Assembly: GCF_000003815.2 (NCBI RefSeq)
Contig: NC_049986.1
Coordinates: forward strand, 20,928,611 to 20,992,610
Origin: Branchiostoma floridae
Taxonomy: Eukaryota > Chordata > Leptocardii > Amphioxiformes > Branchiostomatidae
Reading direction: 5' to 3'
DNA: 64,000 nucleotides
Both the position numbers and the translations under genes were made by a program. Under the pieces are notes generated by a model. That model saw only the letters and a program-made list of their open reading frames with translations, was not told where the DNA came from and did no database searches. Shown here piece after piece: positions 31,185 through 39,098 of this stretch (positions are counted from its first letter, which is position 1; the number at the start of each line of letters is the position of its first letter).

Positions 31185-31279
31185 GAAGGTTTCCAGCTGT
31201 ACTGAATCCGCGGTGGGTGTTCGACTAAATTGTTTCTATGTGCAGTGGAAGAATCACTGTAACATTGACCTCATGAGCA
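31185..31279 (-). pseudogene. Decayed finger beyond the ZNF E stop
   Basis: On the minus strand the sequence after the stop includes CYSDSSTAHRNNLVEH, a recognisable but ruined CDQCDYS-type finger. The array was longer before the stop arose. Confidence 0.6.
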
Positions 31280-34102
31280 CTATTGTTTATCAGCTGTATG
31301 CCTCTGCACATGCTGAGCTAGGTAATACTTATCAACCGTCGAGAACCCACACACGTCACACAGGTATGGTTTTACATCAAAGTGTTTACCCATGTGTCTG
31401 TCCAAAAGACTTTTCTGCGTAGCAGAATAGTCACATTGGTCACATTTGTAGGGTTTCTCACCGGTATGAGTTCTCATGTGTGCAGTTAAAACATACTTGT
31501 TGGTTGTCCTGTATCCACATTCCTCGCACATGTAGCGTTTGTCAACAGTGTGTTTAGCCATGTGTTGGGCTAAACTGCTTTGATACGTAGCAGAATAGTC
31601 ACATTGGCCACATTTGTAGGGTTTCTCACCTGTATGCTTTCGCATATGCCGGATTAGGTAATACTTATCAACCGTCGAGAAGCCACACACGGTACACTTG
31701 TAAGGTTTGTCATCGCAGTGTTTACCCATGTGTCTGTTTAAAAGATTTTTCTGTGCAGCAGAATAGTCACACTGGTCACATTTGTAGGGTTTCTCACCGG
31801 TATGGATTCTTAAGTGTGCAGTTAAAACATACGTGTCGGTTGTCCTGTATCCACATTCCTCGCACATGTAGGGTTTGTCTCCGGTGTGTTTAGCCATGTG
31901 TTGGGCTAAACCGCTTTGATGTGTAGCAGAATAGTCACATTGGTCACACTTGTAGGGTTTCTCACCGGTATGCTTTCGCATATGTTGGGCTATGTAATAC
32001 TTATCAACAGTCGAGAACCCACACACGTCACACAAGTATGGCTTAACATCACTGTGTTTAGCCATATGCCTGTTCAGATTACTTCCCTGCGTAGCAGCAT
32101 AGTCACATTGGTCACATTTGTAGGGTTTCTCACCGGTATGGGTTCTTATGTGCTGAGATAAAACAGACTTGTGAGCCGTCCTGTACCCACATTTCTCACA
32201 CATGTATGGTTTGTCCCCCGTGCGTTTATCCATGTGTTGGTCTAAACTGCCATGATGCGCTGCAGAATAGTCACCCTGGTCACAGTTGTAGGGTTTCTCA
32301 CTGGTATGAGTTTTCATGTGTTGACATAAAAGAGACTTGTAAGCCGTCCTGTATCCACATTTCTGACACATATAGGGTTTGTCATCGGAGTGCTTGGCCA
32401 TGTGCTGAGTTAAACCGGCTTTATTTGCAGCAGAATATTCACACAGGTCACATTTATAGGGCTTCTCACCTGTATGTTTCCGCATATGGAGGGCTAGATA
32501 ATACTTATCAACCGTAAAAAAGTCACAAACAGTACACTTGTGAGGCTTTTCATCGCTGTGTTTACCCATGTGTCTGTTTAAAAGACTTTTCTGCGTGGCA
32601 GAATAGTCACATTGGTCACATTTGTAGGGTTTCTCACCAGTGTGACTCAGCATGTGTTGGGACAAAGTAGACCTTACATGAGTCCTGAATTCGCACTCAC
32701 CGCACATGTAGGGTTTTTCATCGGTGTGTTTAGCCATGTGTTGAGTTAAACCGGCTTTATGTGCAGCAGAATATTCGCACTGGTCACATTTGTAAGGTTT
32801 TTCTCCTGTATGTTTGCGCATATGCAAGGCTAGGTAATACTTGTTAGCCGTCCAGTATCCGCACTCTCTGCACTTGTTTGGTTTTTCGTCACTGTGTTTA
32901 CCCATGTGTCTGTTTAAAAGACTTTTTTGCGTGGCGGAATAGTCACACTGGTCACATTTGTAGGGTTTCTCACCGACGTGGCTTTTCATGTGTTGGGACA
33001 ATACATACCTTACATGAGTCCTGAATCCACACTCGCCACACATGTATGGTTTGTCACCGGTGTGTTTCGCCATGTGTTGAGCTAGACTGGCTTTATGTGC
33101 AGCAGCATAGTCACACTGATCACACTTGTAAGGTTTTTCTCCTGTATGTTGGCGCATATGTCGGGCTAGGTAATACTTGTTAGCAGTCCAGTACCCGCAC
33201 TCTCCGCACTTGTTTGGTTTTTCGTCACTGTGTTTAGCCATGTGTCTGTTTAGACTAACTTTCTGTGCAGCAGCATAGTCACACTGGTCACATTTGTAGG
33301 GTTTCTCACCGGTATGAATTAACATGTGTTGGGATAAAAATGTCTTTCCCGTCGTTCTGAACCCACACTCTCCACACATGTAGGGTTTGTCACCGGTGTG
33401 TTTAGCCATGTGTTGGTTTAAACTGCCCTGGTGGGCAGCAGAGTAATCGCATTGATCACATTTGTAGGGCTTCTCACCTGTATGCTTTCGCATATGTCGG
33501 GCTAGGTAATACTTGTCAGCTGTCGAGAACCCGCACTCTTCGCACTTGTTGGCGTTTTCTTCACTGTGTTTGGCCATGTGTCTGTCTAGATTACTTTTCT
33601 GGGCAGCAGAATAGTCACACTGGTCACATTTGTAGGGTTTCTCACCTGTATGAGTTCTCATATGTGCTGCTAACATAGCTTTTGTAACAGTTCGGTACCC
33701 GCACTCCCCGCACATGTAGGGTTTGTCACCAGTGTGGGTTGCAATGTGAACATCAAGAGAATATTTCCATGCAGATGAATAGTGACACTGGCTACATTTG
33801 AATTGTTTGTCAACAGCGTGTTTAGATTGTACGTGTCGATCTAAAACGCTTTTCCACTTGGCAGAATAGTCGCACAGGTCACACTTGTGGGGTTTTGGAT
33901 CGGCATGTTCCCTAATATGCAAGCTTAGACTTGAGCCGCTATATGCACAATGCCCGTATTCCTCGCATACGCCAGTGTACTCGTGTGGCATTTCTTGGCT
34001 ATCCTCCTGTCGCCTTTCCGAGTCTGTTGCCACGTCTTCTTCTGTTGGGTCTGTCTCGTTCTCAGGATATTCGGTAGATATCCCAAAAGGAAGCTTGTCC
34101 AT
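31280..34102 (-). CDS. C2H2 zinc-finger protein, 31 fingers (ZNF E)
   Basis: 940 residues. The start MDKLPFGISTEYPENET lies 2 nt after a GATCTTAG acceptor, matching the exon structure of the other four; the 34-residue in-frame extension up to 34204 is intronic. Residues 46-66 are a degenerate finger with its second cysteine replaced (CEEYGHC). From residue 73 there are exactly 31 units of 28 residues. Finger 20 is broken (CDQGDYS, and its last histidine is Arg). Fingers follow a four-unit order, with a KYYLA helix at fingers 5, 9, 13, 17, 23, 27 and 31, so the repeat is 112 residues (336 bp) with a half-unit at 20-21. Very long TGEKP-linked arrays usually bind DNA with a subset of fingers; targets are unknown. 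Confidence 0.92.
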   Translation of the reverse strand: MDKLPFGISTEYPENETDPTEEDVATDSERRQEDSQEMPHEYTGVCEEYGHCAYSGSSLSLHIREHADPKPHKCDLCDYSAKWKSVLDRHVQSKHAVDKQFKCSQCHYSSAWKYSLDVHIATHTGDKPYMCGECGYRTVTKAMLAAHMRTHTGEKPYKCDQCDYSAAQKSNLDRHMAKHSEENANKCEECGFSTADKYYLARHMRKHTGEKPYKCDQCDYSAAHQGSLNQHMAKHTGDKPYMCGECGFRTTGKTFLSQHMLIHTGEKPYKCDQCDYAAAQKVSLNRHMAKHSDEKPNKCGECGYWTANKYYLARHMRQHTGEKPYKCDQCDYAAAHKASLAQHMAKHTGDKPYMCGECGFRTHVRYVLSQHMKSHVGEKPYKCDQCDYSATQKSLLNRHMGKHSDEKPNKCRECGYWTANKYYLALHMRKHTGEKPYKCDQCEYSAAHKAGLTQHMAKHTDEKPYMCGECEFRTHVRSTLSQHMLSHTGEKPYKCDQCDYSATQKSLLNRHMGKHSDEKPHKCTVCDFFTVDKYYLALHMRKHTGEKPYKCDLCEYSAANKAGLTQHMAKHSDDKPYMCQKCGYRTAYKSLLCQHMKTHTSEKPYNCDQGDYSAAHHGSLDQHMDKRTGDKPYMCEKCGYRTAHKSVLSQHIRTHTGEKPYKCDQCDYAATQGSNLNRHMAKHSDVKPYLCDVCGFSTVDKYYIAQHMRKHTGEKPYKCDQCDYSATHQSGLAQHMAKHTGDKPYMCEECGYRTTDTYVLTAHLRIHTGEKPYKCDQCDYSAAQKNLLNRHMGKHCDDKPYKCTVCGFSTVDKYYLIRHMRKHTGEKPYKCGQCDYSATYQSSLAQHMAKHTVDKRYMCEECGYRTTNKYVLTAHMRTHTGEKPYKCDQCDYSATQKSLLDRHMGKHFDVKPYLCDVCGFSTVDKYYLAQHVQRHTADKQ
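31283..33650 (-). repeat. 336-bp higher-order repeat inside ZNF E
   Basis: The TAATACTTATCAACC-type segment that encodes the KYYL helix recurs at about 31323, 31659, 31995, 32499, 32835, 33171 and 33507. Steps are 336 bp except one of 504 bp, which marks a two-finger insertion or loss. Confidence 0.85.
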
Positions 34103-34365
34103 TCCTAAGATCTTAGACCGAGATGAAGACAGTGTTAAGATCGACAATTGAAATATTTTCCTAGAACTAACATACAAAGTGGCACTCGTTGCCACCATGC
34201 ACACCGTGAGTAGGGTACCCGTATAGTCTCACTAGATAGCACAGAACACCGTTTGCAGATGGAAGTACCAAGGTTGGGTGTGACAGGTTCTTCAGTGTAA
34301 TACACAAATGTATATAACGCGGCGCGGCAAGCGATCCAATATAATTATCATGCATGAGTCTCCCC

Positions 34366-34540
34366 AGCTAATCTCCGAGCAGATCCTACGGTAGCATAAG
34401 ATAGTATAAAAAGCTGAGGAGTGAAGCCGGCTTAGGAGTGTGTTTGGCTACCGGGTAAATGCACACCTCTTGGCTGACTACACTCCTTGGCCAGTTTGGT
34501 ACTATCTTATGCCATTGTAGGATCTGCTTTGAGATTAGCT
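34366..34540. mobile_element. MITE with about 40-bp terminal repeats (AGCTAATCTC family)
   Basis: Left AGCTAATCTCCGAGCAGATC; the right end is the reverse complement with a few mismatches, both running into CATAAGATAGTA. The element is 175 bp and non-coding. Confidence 0.85.
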
Positions 34541-34814
34541 CCAGCCCCCAGAAGCACGTCACCGGAACGTACTGCGCCTGCGCGAAAAGTATAGACATGC
34601 TAAACCTTGCTAAACCCCTGGTTTACTAAAGGGCCGCATTTAAGGAAGTACGTGCGTATATAAGGGTAAAATCCCGTGTACGTTTTGCATGAAACCATGT
34701 CTCTAACATATACTGTGCAACAAGCGGTATTTCAATGCAACGTTGACCAAACCAAGCCCCAAAACACCAGGGTTCGCGCAGGCGCAGTACGTTCCGGTGA
34801 CGTGCTGCCCCCAG
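34541..34814. mobile_element. MITE with CACGTCACCGGAACGTAC termini
   Basis: About 40-bp inverted ends share AGCACGTCACCGGAACGTAC followed by TGCGCCTGCGCGAA. It abuts the previous MITE with no spacer. The 274-bp element encodes nothing recognisable. Confidence 0.8.
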
Positions 34815-34907
34815 ATGAAAGAAAACACGTCTGCTAGACATTGTTGTGCAAATCGAAACAATGGTCGAGACAAGAGGGAATCAACAAACGGATGTTCCGG
34901 TACATCG

Positions 34908-35093
34908 AAGGGGACGCACAGATTTGACGTACTCTCCTAGAAACACCTCCAGTAACTCCCGAGCACAAGGCACCAAGAGCTACATGCCACGGAGACAACT
35001 AAATCCATACTGTATGTTACTCAGCAAAAAGATACCCCGTCTAGCGAAATAATAGTCTGATGGCGTTTAACAAGGACAACAACAACAACAACA
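34908..35093. repeat. Segment shared with the ZNF A intron
   Basis: Matches 4553-4755, for example GACGTACTCTCCTAGAAA, GTCTAGCGAAATAATAG and the terminal (CAA)n tract. Because both copies lie in ZNF 5' introns, common ancestry of the loci is likelier than independent insertion. Confidence 0.65.
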
Positions 35094-35325
35094 ACGAGAC
35101 AAGGGCTGTTTTCTTTTAAGGCCTAAGGGGACTGTACCTTTGACATACTACCCAGAATAAATGTCACCGCATATGCGTCCTGACCTCTTTGAGCGGTTTC
35201 ATTCACCTAAGGAATCCTACGAATGACTTATAACCCTCACTGACGCTCCACATACTATTGTTTTCCAGCAAAACACACCATTGATTCAGCTATATTGGGT
35301 CGACACAGTTAGCGAGAGTACTTAC

Positions 35326-35500
35326 CTCTATATTGGGAAACTTTTCTAGTCGTGAAAGCGTCGAACGCAGAAAAAATTCACCAGAGACAAGCGAAAAGTA
35401 TTACTCCACGCTGCTTAAAATGGCGGCCAAGGGCAATAAAAGATCTAAAGGGACCGTAGGGTGAAAGGTTAAAGTTGAATGACCTGATTACCCACATATA
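35326..35500 (-). promoter_or_regulatory. ZNF E non-coding 5' exon and proximal promoter
   Basis: Ends CCAATATAGAG followed by GTAAGTACT on the minus strand. Carries AAAATGGCGG (35417-35426) and AAAGGTTAAAGTT with ACCTGATTACCCA (35464-35494). Confidence 0.6.
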
Positions 35501-35572
35501 ATTTGTTGTTTTGTAAACAATATCATGTTTTTAAAACGAGACTGTGGCCATGGTATACTGACCATGGGCCAT

Positions 35573-35700
35573 GAGTGAGTGAGTGAGTGAGTGAGTGAGT
35601 GAGTGAGTGAGTGAGTGAGTGAGTGAGTGAGTGAGTGAGTGAGTGAGTGAGTGAGTGAGTGAGTGAGTGAGTGAGTGAGTGAGTGAGTGAGTGAGTGAGT
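35573..35700. repeat. Uninterrupted (GAGT)32 microsatellite
   Basis: 128 bp of perfect GAGT units, ending in GTGTGTG. On the other strand all open frames read as SLTH repeats and are not genes. The same unit builds the array at 56354-56618. Confidence 0.97.
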
Positions 35701-38320
35701 GTGTGTGAAAATGAATGTTGTAATGTTTGAGGAATGTATTGTGCAAACGAATGAACACAGCTGAATGTAACAGAACACATGTGCTGTACAAACTGCTCAA
35801 GTGACTTCATAGTTGAGCTTCTGGTTCCAATTAGTTTATTTTCCGTTTTGATTAGGAATGGGCCTTCTGGTTGGTGTTTCATTCGTCTTTAGTCAATATT
35901 TGAATGTGTCCGCGAAGTGCAGTCATCCCCCAAACAGACAGGAGTCTCTTTTGATGCACTTGAGAATCTGGTTTTGTCCACTCTTCCTGTCCTGTGACAG
36001 GGATCACACTCCGCATTCTACAAGATAAAATGATGTCATAGGGGTGATTTTTTAATCATTCTACGCTTAACACTAAACAACCAACCAAACAGCCGACCGA
36101 ACGGAAACGGCTAAAGAGACAACAACAACCAACTAACGAACAAATAAACAAACGAACGAACGAGCAGGCGAACAAAACAACAAACAACAAAAATAGCTTT
36201 TCAGAGGGTCCAGATTTCAAAATTTCCCCGGACCTCCATTGCGACGCCTCGCGCCTTTGGTGTCGGACATGGTGAAAATATGAAGACTTACGCCGAAAGC
36301 CGTGTATTTCATGAATAATTCCATTGAACTTGTCCAGCAAATTTTGCCCGTCAAAACGTAGGAAATAGCGTTTCAGAGGGTCCTGCGGCGCTCGATGGTC
36401 CCACAAGTACTAAAAAGAACCCCCCCCCAACCAAAATCCTGGCTACGGGCATGCAGACTGTGTGTAATGGATTGTTGGTTTCAGTCCTCAAAAAGATGTC
36501 TGTGTATAATTTTTATGGTGTCAATTATAATGCTGATTCATTCACCCTTTACCTAAATGTTGTATTTTTGTACACTTTGCCAAAGACATGAAAACACCTG
36601 GTCCAGTAAAATGATCGGTTGTCGGCAAGTATAGCACCACCTTACGCAAGATTCATAGAAATATAGCACGCATCAATACGGTCTAAAATGCAGCTAGACA
36701 TCGACCAATATTACAAATACTGACGCTTAAGTGCACATCAAAGACGAATATCAGTTTTGTAATTTAAGCCGCTGTTTGTTTTGTTACTCGAAAACAATTG
36801 ACATCGAGATTTCATCGATCTTATATCCGTGTTGCTCCATTTTTCCCAAAGTCTCTGTAAATATGACAGACGGTCCGCTTAACTCATAATAGTAATAATA
36901 TGCAGTTATGTGTTGTGTAAGCAACTGCATAATAGACACCACAGCGTCGCAAAGTGCCGTGCAAAATGTCATGATATGTATTTTTTTTTTACAAAACATG
37001 GTGACACGACAATGACATGAAGGGACTCCGGGGATAGTTAGCCACATGTAATATCTCATCTGTTATTACCTGCACGCTACTATTCTCCAAGCAGAGGTTG
37101 AGTGCGGGGATTGTAGTGGCCGGGATTTTTGCTGACATGCTCCCTATCCGCGGCTCTATTATATCATCCCCACAACCCAACCTCTGCTTGGATAATACAC
37201 GCTACCGCAATGAAATGTTTTGGGCTAGTCTGTGTTGGCGCGCGCGTGTGTTTGGTACAAGGGTTTACTGGCCGTAGTTTTTATAGTGCAAGACTTGAGT
37301 ACATATACAGTGTCAATATCATAGTAATACAAAACTATAGGGCAGGGAAAAGGGATGTGAAAATAACAACAGCTCTCACTTACATTAAATGATTAATTCT
37401 TGAACAATATCTAATATAGTGAAAGGAAAGTTGCTATTGTCATAGCGTGCAAATAACTACAAATGAGATGATACCTTTTTGTCTTAGTGTTTTTGTCATG
37501 CCTCAGTGTTAATATCTGTCGCAAAAGTATACAAAACATGACATGGAATTTTGTATAGCAGATAGCGACACTCTTGGTGGTGATGGTATTCTATTATATA
37601 ACACATAACGGCATTCATGGTGTTGATATTCTGTATACTGTATTCTATATATTGAATAAAGCGCATCGTATGAGGTATTTACAAAGACTTAAGGGAAAAT
37701 AGACCGACAAGGATATAAGATCAAATCTCGGCGTCATTTGTTTTTAGAGATACAAACCGCGGTGTTTAAACACGATTTTCTTCTTTGATGTGCACTTAAG
37801 CGTTAGTTGTGGTAACATTGTGATTAATTTCAACAGAATCCGAATCTTCTTGTGACAAAATTTTTTACGTCGATCAAGACGAAGCGGTATCCATTGGCCA
37901 CGGCAGCCGAAAGATATTGTTTTGCCCCATATGTGTGGATACTAACTTGCCACCAGTAACAATTTGACCACCAAAATATATATTCCAATGAAGGCTAGTG
38001 ATATTGGTCAATTTCTAATTGTTTTTTGGACCATGTTGATACAAATTTTGATATGGGATATTGCGTGCTGTGTTATGTTTACTGACAACACCACATAGAC
38101 TTTTGTTAGAGCCGCCGTTTTGCTGTTGAAATGAGCTGCGCAGGTCTCTAGAAGTGATGCAACGTAGTTATAATAATTTATGATTGCGTCAGTGTTGACG
38201 CCGACCAATGGTAGCAGTTCTTGATTTTGCCACGTAGCGGTCTGTGTTCTACTCTCCGGCGTATTTCGTCGTTTTCTCTGATCCAAACCGGACTGTTCTT
38301 GAAAGAGCGGGCTGTGAGCT
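35701..38320. other. Intergenic, no gene recognised
   Basis: Holds an A- and AAC-rich tract (36075-36190), a repeat containing TTTCAGAGGGTCC twice (36190-36390) related to 53420-53500, and an inverted repeat (37083-37194). Open frames here lack any protein-like character. Confidence 0.5.
37083..37194. mobile_element. MITE-like foldback with AAGCAGAGGTTG ends
   Basis: TTCTCCAAGCAGAGGTTG at the left and its near reverse complement at the right. Ends match the 24107-24250 family but the 75-bp interior differs, as in deletion derivatives that share only termini. Confidence 0.7.
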
Positions 38321-38396
38321 GTGATCTGGGTCCGGTTTAGAAGCAACTCGTCTCTACCGTGTTCAACCTTCCAGCTTTTCCCGAGTGCATCAGGCG
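38321..38396 (+). other. Probable non-coding first exon of the vWA gene
   Basis: The segment ends CATCAGGCG followed by a consensus GTAAGTAC donor, and the next acceptor in register with the gene is TTTTCCACAG at 39081. The transcription start is not determined. Confidence 0.4.
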
Positions 38397-39098
38397 GTAA
38401 GTACCTTTCTACTAGTAACCAAGTAACTTTTCTACTAGTCGCTGTATCTTTTCTTGTTTCTGTATATTTTTTCTGTTATTTACCTACATTTGTGCATTTT
38501 CCTGACGGGGTATCTTGTGTGCCCTCCTGGGCAATTCGTCCGCGGAGGTAAAAACTTGACCAACGCGAATAGAGTTGCCAAATATATATATATGTAGTAC
38601 CAGTACCTTTCGAATTCTGTGGGTACAGTTTGCAGGAGCATTGATCGAGTAACTGTTAGACTTGTGCAGAAGCTTGGTGAGACTTTTTAAAACCAATTAA
38701 GCACAATCTGTGTAAGACAGGACTGTATGGTTTGATCAATTCACTTAAGCACCTTTAATCAGTGTGTTTTACCCATCCAAATACCGATTGGCTTTTTCCC
38801 CAACTGCTGGCCTTTCTGAATATAGCCGTGGATCCCCAACAAGGTTTATGAAACCCACCCCGTAGAATTTCCCCGGGCGTTTGCTAGACGACCTGCGCCG
38901 GCGGGAAACGTTCTCACTACCGAGGAGATCCCGGGGCGCTCCCGATCATGGGATACTAGTTACAGGCTAGCCAAACTGACTTAGTCCACTTATCGTCAGA
39001 GTTTTTTTCGATCAGTTTAGGAATCTCAAGCAATATCATGTACTCTCTGTGTGTTACCATCTGTCCTTTAATTTTCCACAGACTTCGAAATCAGAGGC

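Larger units (their letters stand above)
34103..35325 (-). other. ZNF E 5' intron
   Basis: From the coding-exon acceptor to the donor GTAAGTAC (35324-35325 on the minus strand). Contains two adjacent MITEs (34366-34540, 34541-34814) and a stretch at 34908-35093 that matches the ZNF A intron. Confidence 0.65.

Noticed and set aside
31280-34102. CRISPR-like regular repeats (ACATGTAGGGTTT-type segments with similar spacing)
   Set aside because: The period is 84/168 bp, the 'spacers' are homologous to each other, and the reverse strand is one open frame of C2H2 fingers.
34103-34204. 34-residue N-terminal extension of ZNF E (and similar extensions in B, C, D)
   Set aside because: In all five genes an AG acceptor lies 2 nt before the internal ATG that opens the shared N-terminus, so the extension is intron.
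36056-36406. 116-residue minus-strand frame rich in CLVGC
   Set aside because: Derived from an AAC/ACG-rich simple tract and an interspersed repeat.
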